Below are positions 1 through 8,251 of a stretch of DNA of 14,698 nucleotides, piece after piece. Source of the DNA: Liolophura sinensis (lineage: Eukaryota; Mollusca; Polyplacophora; Chitonida; Chitonidae). Below the pieces are notes generated by a model. That model saw nothing but the letters and a program-made list of their open reading frames with translations. It had not been told where the DNA came from and made no database searches. Each line of letters opens with the position of its first letter. The first letter of the stretch is position 1. The stretch covers positions 48,090,984-48,105,681 of the forward strand of contig NC_088300.1 in assembly GCF_032854445.1 (NCBI RefSeq). The letters are read 5' to 3'. Position numbers and translations under genes: made by a program.

Positions 1-71
1 TGTAAATTCATTCTCCAAATAGATCTTTAATCCCGGATCATTGCAATCGTTGTTATCAATTCTGTCAGTCT

Positions 72-166
72 GATACTTTTCCCCAAATATTAACTTCTTC
101 TTGATTGGTATCAAATCTATATACTTAGCTTCTTTATTCAGAATTTTGTGTCTTCATGATTATCAC
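72..166 (-). repeat. Left arm of an inverted repeat pair
   Basis: The reverse complement of this arm matches 2450-2544 over about 95 bases with no obvious gap. Shared blocks include TTTCCCCAAATAT, TTAGCTTCTTTATTC and GAATTTTGTGTCTTCATG. The match stops abruptly at both ends, which suggests two insertions of one dispersed element rather than one transposon with terminal repeats. The minus strand is open from 153 to the window edge (51 codons, contains NKEAKYID), and the same frame in the other arm reads a similar peptide. No family was recognised. Confidence 0.75.
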
Positions 167-1062
167 ATTTGCACAGTCTAGTTTAGGCGAAACTGTATGT
201 GTTATAAAGTAGCCTTAATCATTGCACTTTTTTAATTTAATTACACATTTTTCATGTTCAAATCCTTAATCTACTCCATCACTGCCTTCACTATATCTTA
301 CCTTTAGGTTTTAATCCCACGGGTATGTTTTATTAAGAGGATATCAAGCAGGTGTAAAACAGGTGTATCTGTAGAATATTGTTCTCAACTGTTACTTGGA
401 TAAAACAGTAAGATTTATGACATTAAAACCTATTACCAGATTGTACTATTCTGATGAATCTTGTATATGTGATCGTAATTTTTCTTTTTTTTTTTTAGTG
501 AAATGATATTATCTACCTTGTTTTATCTAAATAGTAAGGTTTTGTAAACGCTTGTTTACACCCTGTTAGTTTAGCATCGCAACCGCTCATGACATTTTTA
601 TTACACATGCAGATCTCGATTCCGCTTTTTGTCGTTCTTTCGTTTTCCATTTCCTTCTATTTTAACAAGACAGGTCGATCATACACACACAGAAATAATC
701 ACACACAAAAAAAATTTAGTAGTCGCTGTGTTTAACCCAAACCGTTATAATTCATCGGTTAACAAATTAGTCAGTTAATGGTCAGATAATTAATGAGACT
801 GACGAAAAGGACAAGACGTCAACGTGCTCGCATGATAGGAACATGGAATATTTGGACGACGTGTTACTTTCGTTTTCCTCTGGAAATTTATCGTAAAATC
901 CCAGACTTTCGAGATAATTTTCTGTGATGAATATACCCTAGACTGCGGGGCTGTTGCATAGTCCTTGTTCATCTAAGCACGACACCTCGACAATCACTGT
1001 GCATATAACACAAACTATATTAGGTTGTCATCATCCTTGGGGGGAAAGTCAAGTTGTTTTAC

Positions 1063-1088
1063 CCGGAAGACGCCGGAACATTCCGGAA
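1063..1088 (+). promoter_or_regulatory. Three ETS-type sites (CCGGAA) at 10-bp spacing
   Basis: CCGGAA occurs at 1063-1068, 1073-1078 and 1083-1088, each exactly 10 bp from the next, about one helical turn. The third lies within the palindrome TTCCGGAA (1081-1088), so it can be read on both strands. Another ETS-type core, CCGGAT, is at 1281-1286. CCGGAA(G) is the established high-affinity core for ETS proteins. The cluster lies about 2.6 kb upstream of the start codon of an ETS gene, so autoregulation or ETS cross-regulation is plausible but unproven. Confidence 0.45.
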
Positions 1089-2449
1089 AAGAGATGTTAT
1101 CATGGGGAAACATGGTCTAACAGAGTAGCATGTCGCGTCCCCAGACACGAATGTCAAGCCACGAAGATCACGTCCCGCGGACCTGTGTGAAGACCTCTTT
1201 CCTCAAAACACAAAAATAGACGTGCATCTTTGGGGAGAGGTCATTCTTATAGCGACACACAGAACGCAGCCGCTCGCTTCCCGGATATGGTTTTAAACCA
1301 AATGTCAGCTGTAAATGTATAGTCATACAATTTGCACATTTCTCCGAAATGGTAGGCCTATTGTGAAGAACGGGACAATGTCCACACATTTCACGGTATT
1401 GAAAGAAACCACACGTCCAGTAAAATAGTCAGTAGAGTTTAATTCCGCTTGTATAGAAACTATTTCACATTTTTTAAATTTATTTCCAAGTCTGCATTCT
1501 TGTTTTAAATAAGAAATATCAGGACTTGTCGGAGTTCTGTCAATTTCATGCACGTATTGAGAAAAAGCTGTATAATGTTAAATTGTTTGATATGCCACGT
1601 AGTGTGTCTTCAAAATAATATGTTCTGAAACAGCGATAAGTATTTGAAGTTTTCTGGAATGAAATTTGACATGCAATAATTAGATCACACATACACATGC
1701 TCTTTATGTTCTTTCGTTGATACTTGTTGAAACGGCTTTGTATCAAAAAAATTATATTTAATTGGTATCTGATGATACCGAGATTTGCCCAATCATAGCC
1801 CGGTTTTGTTTCATTCGTAGATAATTTATCTTTTCTTTGTATCTAATAAATGATTTCTCTGAAACAGATGTAGAATGATTGTGTTGTTATTAAGCTGCGG
1901 ACGTTATGGCAAGCACTCGATAATTTCCGTCAGTCTTATCGGAAAAGCCCGAAATGATCATTACTTATTTTTGTTTGTTGCGCAGTATTGCCTACCATAG
2001 AATCAATGTCACTGTCACATATAAATGTGTTGTAAGGCCGAAAGTTAAAAGTCATTTCATACTATTTAGTGATCCACAACCACACCATGAAACTAAAGTT
2101 ATATTTTCACGTGGTGTGAAGTCATGAAGACAACCTCATTGCATGGACTTTTTCGTTTGAAGTCCTTGAATTCTCGATGTTTACATATTACATAAAGTAC
2201 TTCATGGTTCGTTAATTACACGTACTATTTATCTGATAGCATTTGACGTATAAACAATCTACTTTGTAGACGTGCACATGATAACAGAAATAACTCCGTC
2301 CGGTTTCAAAACATGTTGTCAGTAAAACTCAGTAAATTAGAGCATTGCGAAATATCCTACCGGTGTACTATCTTAATGTCTGGAGAGTTTTAATTTTATC
2401 TTAGATGTAAACAACGAAACCCATATATATGGAATGAAAAAAATCAGAA

Positions 2450-2544
2450 GTGATTACCATGAAGACACAAAATTCAGAATAAAGAAGCTAACTATATAGA
2501 TATGATGCCAGCCAAAACTAAGTTCATATTTGGGGAAAGGTCAA
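2450..2544 (+). repeat. Right arm of an inverted repeat pair
   Basis: This is the inverted partner of 72-166. Read on the + strand, the frame from 2463 stays open for 38 codons to a TAG at 2577 and contains NKEANYID followed by FIFGE. The equivalent frame of the left arm gives NKEAKYID and LIFGE. Similarity at both DNA and protein level fits two degraded copies of one repeat that may once have been coding. There is no transposase or reverse transcriptase motif. Confidence 0.75.
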
Positions 2545-2693
2545 GCCTTAGTTCTGTGAACTTATATATCTTCAAATAGCCAAATAGGTTCCAGACAAAA
2601 TGAGCCGAACTGAACGTTAAAGAGTAAAAGCTCTAGTCTGGCTGCCTGTGTGTGTGTATATATATAGATATATCTCGGATTTTTACTTCCCAG

Positions 2694-2859
2694 TCGATGT
2701 CCTACAAACCTAGAACTGGTATACCTGTAAAAGTTTTACAGTGCGTGCATGCTAGTTCAATGCATTATCCAAGAATACCTTCGGAAAAAGGGCCTTTCAA
2801 CTTCCACGGTGGCATGCTTCAATTAATGTCTCGCCCACCTGGAGGGAATTCCCCTCAGG
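2694..2859 (+). CDS. Candidate alternative 5' coding exon of the ETS gene
   Basis: A pyrimidine-rich acceptor (TTTTTACTTCCCAG) ends at 2693 and is followed by ATG at 2697. An open frame of 54 codons then runs to a donor, CAGG|GTATGA, at 2859/2860. The peptide begins MSYKPRTGIP and ends SRPPGGNSPQ. It is Pro/Gly-rich, like the confirmed N-terminal and linker exons. The exon ends one base into a codon, so its last G joins the CT of exon 2 (or of the 18-nt exon reading at 3663) to give GCT, Ala. No homology was recognised, and an internal acceptor-like CAG near 2740 could shorten the exon. It could also be a chance ORF. The call rests on splice signals and phase. Confidence 0.35.
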
Positions 2860-3442
2860 GTATGAACGGTTTTGATTGGTGGAAAATTTCACGGATATTT
2901 ACTTACAGTTCCGGGCTTCGTCCAGGGATGGACCCCTGTTGTGAGTTAGCTAGGACATAATGATCAGGTTTATGTGATTTCATTTTGATAGTTGTGCTTA
3001 TAATTAATATAAATGTCACTGCTGGGTTAGATTTAGGATTTAATCGACGAGCACATTTGATGACAAGCCCAAGTGAATGATATATACATGACCATGTAGC
3101 AATGCTATAAGACATGCCAGGAAAATTTGTCAATTTCTATAGACCATATATAAAGTTTGTTAATTCTTTTTAAAAAATACTCAAAGAAGAAGAATTCTAA
3201 TTGTTTGCAGTAATACTGAATTTCTTACAAATGTCCAGTTCTTGTGAGAATCCATTGTTATTGACGTTTAGGGTATCACATGCAACATGGCTGTATCTGT
3301 TTATTTATTAACCACACATATCGTCATTCATGTCCAGGTTTCGAGACTGGGGAAAAGACGAGCTATTTATCCCTGTTTCCGATGACCTGGATATAGAACA
3401 TTACCGGCAGATAAAGCGGATGTTCGCCCATGCGCGCAGACG

Positions 3443-3473
3443 TTTATAACAACCGGTGTCCCCCCTACTGTCA
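3443..3473 (+). promoter_or_regulatory. Candidate core promoter (TATA + initiator)
   Basis: TTTATAA at 3443-3449 is followed by an initiator-like TCATTC whose A lies at 3473, 30 bases from the start of the TATA element. That is the usual metazoan spacing. Initiation here would give a leader of about 190 nt before the ATG at 3665. The surroundings (GCGCGCAG, AACCGGTG) are more CpG-rich than the flanks. This is a prediction from motifs only. Confidence 0.4.
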
Positions 3474-3563
3474 TTCAAACTGTAGCTGGACTGTAGCCGC
3501 GTAACTGACTAACAATAGAGAGTAACAGAGTCGAAGCAGACTGTAGTAATACCCGGACTATAC

Positions 3564-3609
3564 ATGTATACTGTTATACCATCTCTATATGACTAAAGAA
3601 GAACCCTGA
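3564..3609 (+). other. Two overlapping upstream ORFs in the predicted leader
   Basis: Two short ORFs precede the main start. ATG at 3564 runs 10 codons to TAA at 3594-3596. ATG at 3589 runs 6 codons (MTKEEP) to TGA at 3607-3609 in another frame. Neither is in frame with or overlaps the main ATG at 3665. If transcription begins near 3473, both would lie in the leader and could reduce translation of the main frame. Confidence 0.35.
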
Positions 3610-3664
3610 GGATATATATACTTGTACCAATATACTTGTCGATATATTCCACATTTTCTCAGCT

Positions 3665-3680
3665 ATGATCGAAGATGAAG
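3665..3680 (+). CDS. ETV6: Exon 1 of the ETS gene: start codon and MIEDE
   Basis: ATG ATC GAA GAT GAA G is followed by a strong donor, GAAG|GTAGGT. It leaves one base, which joins CT of exon 2 to make Ala. The ATG has a purine (G) at -3. There is an ambiguity: the bases just before it, CCACATTTTCTCAG|CT, form an excellent splice acceptor ending at 3662. The same site could therefore be an internal 18-nt exon (3663-3680) reading Ala-Met-Ile-Glu-Asp-Glu, also phase 1 at both ends. In that case translation would start further upstream, for example in 2694-2859. The donor is more certain than the start. Confidence 0.6.
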
Positions 3681-4448
3681 GTAGGTTTAAAAAATACTGT
3701 GAGAGGTTTATTTAGGTTTTTAGTGTGACTTCATGCACTCGCTGACCTTTCTCCACGTTATATATCTTTATGACATGAAATGTGTAGCTTTGTTATGTGT
3801 AGTTATTCCTACACAATATTTTACATTCAGGACCATTGTGTGTGCTCATTTGCGCTGAGTTATTTTTTGTGTGTTCATTCATTTCTTTCTCCGTGTCTTT
3901 TATTATAATTATTATTATTTATTTGATAACGATTTTCTTTTTCATGAATGTGCCGACAACTGCATCATGGCATATTCAGTGCTGCCTCACTAGCACTACC
4001 ATGATATTAACATTGACTTCACACATATCGCATATAAATGAGGGGATTTGTTGATTTCCATTTTATTCCATGTATGAATTGCTAGTTCGCACGCAGAGGT
4101 AATATGTAGAATGTCCACTTACCCTTAATGAAATTGCAATAGTTCTGATTCAAATATGCATCCATTTATGGGCGGAAAAAATTTGTATGGAGCGATGGAT
4201 GGTCGGATGTTCAATTGGACTTTTTCATTCCTCGTTCCTAGGATTTTCATCTTAGGATTTTCACTATAAGCAGATATTTCCTCTCCTTTACTGGTTGTAG
4301 ATAGGTACAATACCACACCGAAAGTTCCTTTTTTTGCATTCTCAAGTATGTATCCAGAAAAATTAGGTTAAGTACAGCAGGTAATACCTAGCTTTACAGT
4401 CCAAAATTCCCCAAATTTCCTCCATCCTTAAATCCTGCTTTATTTCTG

Positions 4449-4610
4449 GAGGCTAGATCAAATCCTGGTCAGCTGATGTTACCTGTATGCGATAAAGGTC
4501 ATTGTCTCTTCCTAGAAGCCTTCGTCGTCATATGACTGAAAAATTGTTAAGTGCGACGTTAAACCCTAAGCACCCACTCCTATAATAGCACCCACTATAA
4601 TAAGAAAGCG
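4449..4610 (+). repeat. tRNA-derived SINE, second type (diverged)
   Basis: A B-box-like GATCAAATC at 4456-4464 fits the Pol III consensus GWTCRANNC. It is followed by a body with CGTCGTCATATGACTG and AAATTGTTAAGTGCGACG. The 3' end is a short repeated tail, AGCACCCACTC and AGCACCCACTA. I associate this body with a SINE common in molluscs. It differs from the AAATAA-tailed copies in this window, so it is a separate family. The A box and the 5' end are not clear. Confidence 0.6.
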
Positions 4611-4813
4611 GCAATCAGGATATTTTATAGCCTATTTAGTGACCGAACCTGGACATAGTAAGTTGCATATTTTGGAAGCCAGTTAATGTAATTGTTTTCT
4701 GAAAATGATCCTTAATAATTAGGTCATTGATTCATGAGTTACTGAAACTGAAAGGCATAACAGCAGTTCCAGTTTCCTTTTCTAATATGCACACATTCGA
4801 CCTTTATTTGTAT

Positions 4814-5030
4814 TCATTTATTTATTTGACTGTTTTGTTTTGTTTGTTTGTTTGTTTGTTTGTTTTTTCGCCGCACTCAAGAATATTTCACTTATACGGC
4901 GTCAGCCTACATTATGATTGGAAATCCACGACCATCCGCAGGTTGGAAGGCACCATGAACTGGGCTTGAACTCATAGCAGCCGCATTGGTGAGAGGCGTT
5001 GTTATAGCCGTGGACGAGCTACATACATGT
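4814..5030 (-). repeat. tRNA-derived SINE, near full length, reversed
   Basis: Read on the minus strand, this has a B box GTTCAAGCC (4963-4971), a tRNA-like head back to about 5030, CCTGCGGATGGTCGTGG, the conserved TAAGTGAAATATTCTTGAG body and a simple tail. The tail is expanded to (CAAA)n and then AAATAAATAAA, seen here as TTTG/TTTA repeats at 4814-4866. The body matches the copy at 9533 closely. Orientation is opposite to the host gene. Confidence 0.8.
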
Positions 5031-5820
5031 ACCGTCGACCCAACTTACCTGTCTTACAGATGGAATTGCTCATGGCAAATTTCCAGGCTTGATGACATTT
5101 ATACGTCATACGTTAACTTAGCTTTGAGGGGAGTGGTCTAAGCCAGAAATGAGAGTTGGTAGGGTATATGCTGTACGGAAGTTAACCGCAAGTAACATGA
5201 CAGCCGTGAGTCTATATAACTTTGTCAACTCAAACACCATTTTATCTGGGACTTAACGCCATGTGTTTTGACCTAACACGATAAAACCTACATGTACAGG
5301 CCAAAGCTATACTAACGAGAATTAGGCTAGTCTTCTTCTCGATATGGTTGTCCTTATCGAGGTAAGATTTGAGGATATTATTTTCTCTCAAAATTGAAAA
5401 GGGAATTAATTTTGATCTTGAATATGATATATGACATGCGTACACAATATCATATTCGCTTATTATTTTTAAGCAAATGTTCTTTGCGAGACTTCTCAAA
5501 TATACATTATTTCTCGGATAGCTAATGCTTCTGAATAATGTTCAGTCCATTTTGAAGAATATTCGGTTTACTAGATGACAAGTAGGGTTCGTATTGGCTT
5601 AAAAGAAAAAATTTCCAACCACATAAAGAAAAAAGGAACATCCCTTCTCAGTTAACACTCCTTCTACTATTAAATCATATATGAAGATTTCGCTACTGTG
5701 AAAGCTGTCTAAAAGTATTGACAGTTTGCTATTTTTCTATATATTATTAACTATTTTAACACCCAAATTCTGAGGGACAGTCTTAGTTAAGTTAAGCTAA
5801 GCGTTGACGTTAACAGTCAG

Positions 5821-5848
5821 TATATAAACACACCTGAGGTCAATGTCA
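5821..5848 (+). promoter_or_regulatory. Possible internal promoter (TATATAAA + TCAGTT)
   Basis: TATATAAA at 5821-5828 is followed by TCAGTT at 5846-5851, an initiator-type hexamer whose A at 5848 is 27 bases from the TATA start. A GC-richer stretch follows, with ATG at 5920 opening a 14-codon frame. No good donor in frame with exon 2 was found, and a SINE begins soon after. This is a weak candidate for an alternative start upstream of exon 2. Confidence 0.2.
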
Positions 5849-5964
5849 GTTGTGTACCAGTTGCATGCGTGAACCTGCGCCAGACACCGCGCCGTCGTTG
5901 CTGTTTTGCCTGGACTCACTATGCTGCGCCTGAAAAGGCCAATCATTGTTGGCCTCACCATGTA

Positions 5965-6193
5965 GGGCCAATCATTTAGTTAAGATGTTGGTCTCCCAAT
6001 CGCCCCGATCCCGACCTAAGACAGATTTACACCTTTCATTCGCTTGGTTGGTTAACGTTGGGAAGTTCTTCAGTTACATGCCAAAGGCGTTTGATTTATT
6101 CTGGTTTCCACCATCCATAAAACTGACCGGCGTCTTATAGAAGTGGAAAAGTTTTGAGTACGGTGTTAGACACCAGTCAAATAAATAAATATT
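5965..6193 (+). repeat. tRNA-derived SINE (older copy)
   Basis: The tRNA-like head contains GTTGGTCTCCCAATCG. The body reads CCACCATCCATAAAACTGAC then TTTTGAGTACGGTGTTAGAC, and the tail is CAGTCAAATAAATAAATA. The order of parts matches the copies at 4814 and 9533 but with more substitutions, so it is an older insertion. Just upstream, the decamer GGCCAATCAT occurs twice, near 5938 and 5968. No clear target-site duplication was found. The 64-codon frame across it is not a gene. Confidence 0.75.
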
Positions 6194-6360
6194 GAATCAG
6201 GAGTATATGTATGTGGACATTACATTGCACTTTGGATACGTCCATGTGTTCTCTGCTACGATAGGTTATGGTTGTGTGATGTAGACAAATCTCTGGATGT
6301 TTGTACATTATGTTATCCTTTTGTCAGTTATGTAAGGATTTTGCGTTTTTGTCATTCCAG

Positions 6361-6480
6361 CTAAAAAAGGCTCCACGGCTCCTCAAATCGCTATGATGTA
6401 CCCGTGGCAAACCTTTCCCTATCAGCCTGGAAATATGAGCCCAGCCATTACCCCTCTACCCGTCATGCCCTCTAGTTTAG
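6361..6480 (+). CDS. ETV6: Exon 2 of the ETS gene: Pro/Met-rich N-terminal segment
   Basis: The 120-nt exon lies between TTTTGTCATTCCAG and TTAG|GTAAGA and is phase 1 at both ends. It encodes residues 6-45, including KKGSTAPQIAMMYPW, TFPYQPGNMSP and ITPLPVMPSS. The segment is low-complexity and rich in Pro and Met, as expected for a disordered region before the Pointed domain. MSP and ITP are minimal proline-directed kinase sites. ERK regulation is known for Yan, but which residues matter here is not visible. Only strong splice sites, an unbroken frame and the join to exon 3 support it; no domain is present. Confidence 0.8.
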
Positions 6481-7345
6481 GTAAGATTAATCTGATAAGA
6501 CCCTCAGTTTCGTGTATACAATTCTCTTGTTTTTTAGGGTTTTTTTTGGTTCATATATTTTTCATTTAGAACTGATATAGTTCCATATCTTACTTCTGGC
6601 GTCAGTCTACCATCACGGTCTTTTGTTGCAGGGAAATAACAACACATACGCCTATAATAATAATATGTTTATTGTATTTTGAGGGAAATGATTGCACACT
6701 TGCTTAGGTTTATAAATGAATTAGATGTACCTTATTTCTAACAAGCTACAATAGCTTATCTATACTGACAACAGCAAAATCATTATAGCCTATACTTCGT
6801 ATTTGCAAATTTATATGTAGAAAAAAACTAGGATGCTGCCGTTGAAAGGTGAATTATAAAACGGTATGTAGACTATAAGACTTTGATAGACGTATATAGT
6901 TGGGAGTTTGTAATCTTTTTGCAGCATTCTTTTGTCATGGTCTCGAGTAGTACCCTTCACAGCAAATACAACTAATGGAACACAGCACTAGAGTTAATCC
7001 CTTACCATTTGATAGAATTGTAAGAGATCATCACTGGCAGATTTTCGCGAGTGTTAATCGTTTTTCCTACTGCATAACATTCCCATTTTGTCGTGCCGCG
7101 TGGTGATTTATTTTCTCATGACACGTTAATTTAATGCGGTATAAATAAACAAATTATCCTCACAATAAACCCTTACCAATTATCGTGTTTCTAACAGAAA
7201 AAGTACAGTGTTAATACTCGCTTAGAGAGAAACATTTTCAAAAGTATGTATAAGGTAATTGTTACCTGCATACAGGTTTTTCTGTTCACTTTTGTTTTGG
7301 TCATTTATTATAGCAGAAAATCAATCGCATTTTCTCTACCTTCAG
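6481..7345 (+). other. Intron 2 (865 bp)
   Basis: Bounded by GTAAGA and TCTCTACCTTCAG. It is AT-rich and I see no repeat, exon or RNA gene in it. A frame opening at 7246 reads through the acceptor into exon 3. Because it is in the exon 3 frame it looks like an extended ORF, but the intronic part has no protein character. Confidence 0.7.
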
Positions 7346-7453
7346 CTAAACATCCACAAATGTGGTCCAAAGAAGAGGTTGGAGTCTGGTTAAAATGGTG
7401 TGTTGAGGAGTATTCCATATCACAGATTCCCAATGACAAATTCAACATGAATG
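7346..7453 (+). CDS. ETV6: Exon 3 of the ETS gene: N-terminal half of the Pointed domain
   Basis: The 108-nt exon lies between CTACCTTCAG and AATG|GTAAGC, phase 1-1. It encodes residues 46-81 plus the first base of Gly82. Recognisable PNT/SAM positions are MWSKEEVGVWLKWC (helix with Trp52, Trp60 and Trp63), EEYSISQIP, and FNMNG, the start of the loop and helix that continue in exon 4. Human TEL reads WSRDDVAQWLKW and EMNGKA at the same positions, and Yan QMNGKA. This half carries the start of the fold used for self-association. Fragments of this exon recur in decayed form in the next intron (7554-7635 and 7690-7761). Confidence 0.95.
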
Positions 7454-7553
7454 GTAAGCATCTGCCATTTGCCAGCCATCACTGTTTTCACTGCCCTGGT
7501 TTTACTCTCTGTGCTGTACGTCTTTAATTATATTGTAACATGGCATGGAGACT

Positions 7554-7635
7554 GGTGTCTAGTAAAATGGTTTTATAAGGGGTAATCAGTTTCACTGGTT
7601 CCCAAAGACAAATTCAACATGAATAGTAAGCATCT
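7554..7635 (+). pseudogene. Decayed copy 1 of PNT exon 3 with its donor
   Basis: This matches exon 3 from 7381 onward, about 57 of 72 aligned bases by hand count, with one base deleted. The last stretch, GACAAATTCAACATGAAT, is identical. The match continues across the splice site into the intron (GTAAGCATCT), so the copy arose from genomic DNA, not from spliced RNA. TAG at 7560, in the original frame, and the deletion prevent it coding for the domain. The 5' third of the exon and its acceptor are not recognisable. Confidence 0.9.
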
Positions 7636-7689
7636 AATGTCTCTGACCAAACATCCGGGCACCATGGCATGCACCATGGCATGTGTACT

Positions 7690-7761
7690 GGTGTCTGGTA
7701 AAATGGTTTTAGAAGGGGTAATCATTATAACTGGTTCCCAAAGACAAATTCAACATGAATG
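7690..7761 (+). pseudogene. Decayed copy 2 of PNT exon 3
   Basis: This second copy of the same exon segment differs from copy 1 at about 6 of 72 bases, far fewer than either differs from exon 3. It shares the one-base deletion and changes such as ATGGTTTTA and ACTGGTTCCCAAAGAC. It therefore descends from copy 1 or from a common decayed parent. The donor is lost (AATGCAATGG). A preceding CATGGCATG also precedes copy 1, so the later duplicated unit is longer than the exon fragment, and AAACATCC at 7649 may be a remnant of the exon's 5' end. Confidence 0.88.
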
Positions 7762-7856
7762 CAATGGGAAACTACTGTCTAAAATGAAGTAATCGTCATT
7801 AATTATGCATATTTTGTTCTATGAGATCCGCCTTTATGTCTGTACGTTTATTAGTT

Positions 7857-7900
7857 ATTTCACCGTTTCACGCCGTATTCAGCATTTCACTTTCACGGTC
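7857..7900 (-). repeat. SINE 3' fragment, reversed
   Basis: The reverse complement reads CGTGAAAGTGAAATGCTGAA then TACGGCGTGAAAC. This is a diverged match to the TAAGTGAAATATTCTTGAG / TACGGCGTAAAAC body of the copies at 4814 and 9533. There is no head or tail. Confidence 0.6.
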
Positions 7901-7954
7901 TCATTGTTTGGGCTACTGCTTAAGTCAAGAGATTTGCTAGGCTCCTGACGAAAG

Positions 7955-8040
7955 TCAATGGTTTCTCCCAGGCACTGCGGTTTCCTCCGGGCGCTACGGT
8001 TTCCTCCACCAATAAATCTGACCGCCGTATGTTAAAAGTT
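7955..8040 (+). repeat. SINE body fragment, forward
   Basis: TCAATGGTTTCTCCCAGGCA, TGCGGTTTCCTCCGGGC and CACCAATAAATCTGACCGCC match the middle of the SINE at 9533 (GGTTTCCCCCGGGC, CCACCATAATGCTGGTCGCC), with a partial internal duplication of CGGTTTCCTCC. It lies about 55 bases from a fragment in the opposite orientation. Confidence 0.65.
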
Positions 8041-8251
8041 TTCTGAGGTTGATCGTTTTTATTGACAGTTGGAACCGGGCAGAGCTTGTATTCGAAACCC
8101 CTGCATTAAGCTATAGATAGCAAAACTTCTTGTCAAAGAAAAAGAACAACATTTCTACATATTAACTATTTTTTATTCTTATTTACTATTTCTATACCAC
8201 TTGGCATATTAGTCAGCTAGACATCCATGGCTGAAATTTGAAACGAATTTG

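Larger units (their letters stand above)
1..3440. other. Upstream region, no confirmed gene
   Basis: This is about 3.4 kb of mostly AT-rich DNA before the first confirmed coding exon. No recognisable protein family appears on either strand, and the ATG-started frames here are 60-102 codons long with unremarkable composition. The exceptions are listed separately: an inverted repeat pair, a CpG-richer patch with ETS-type sites around 1060-1290, and an exon-like stretch at 2694-2859. A short TG/TA run lies at about 2648-2672. The region probably holds the promoter and upstream regulatory DNA of the ETS gene, but that is inferred from position only. Confidence 0.6.
3681..6360 (+). other. Intron 1 (2680 bp)
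   Basis: Bounded by GTAGGT and CATTCCAG. It contains a SINE of one type at about 4449-4610, a minus-strand SINE at 4814-5030 and a plus-strand SINE at 5965-6193. A TATA/initiator-like pair lies near 5821-5848. The frames of 63-85 codons in this intron fall in SINEs or AT-rich DNA and show no family features. The rest (about 3681-4440 and 5050-5800) holds nothing I can recognise. Confidence 0.7.

Noticed and set aside
1-2620. One large transposon with 95-bp terminal inverted repeats
   Set aside because: The arms are not at recognisable ends, there is no target-site duplication or transposase between them, and both arms look like fragments of a dispersed repeat.
4727-4969. 80-codon + strand ORF with Phe/Val-rich stretch
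   Set aside because: The FCLFVCLFVF run is the translated (TTTG)n tail of a reversed SINE.
5242-5499. 85-codon minus-strand ORF in intron 1
   Set aside because: The composition reflects AT-rich DNA and there is no domain or neighbouring exon signal.
7246-7527. 93-codon ORF spanning exon 3
   Set aside because: It is the exon 3 frame extended into both introns. Strong splice sites at 7345/7346 and 7453/7454 define the real coding part.
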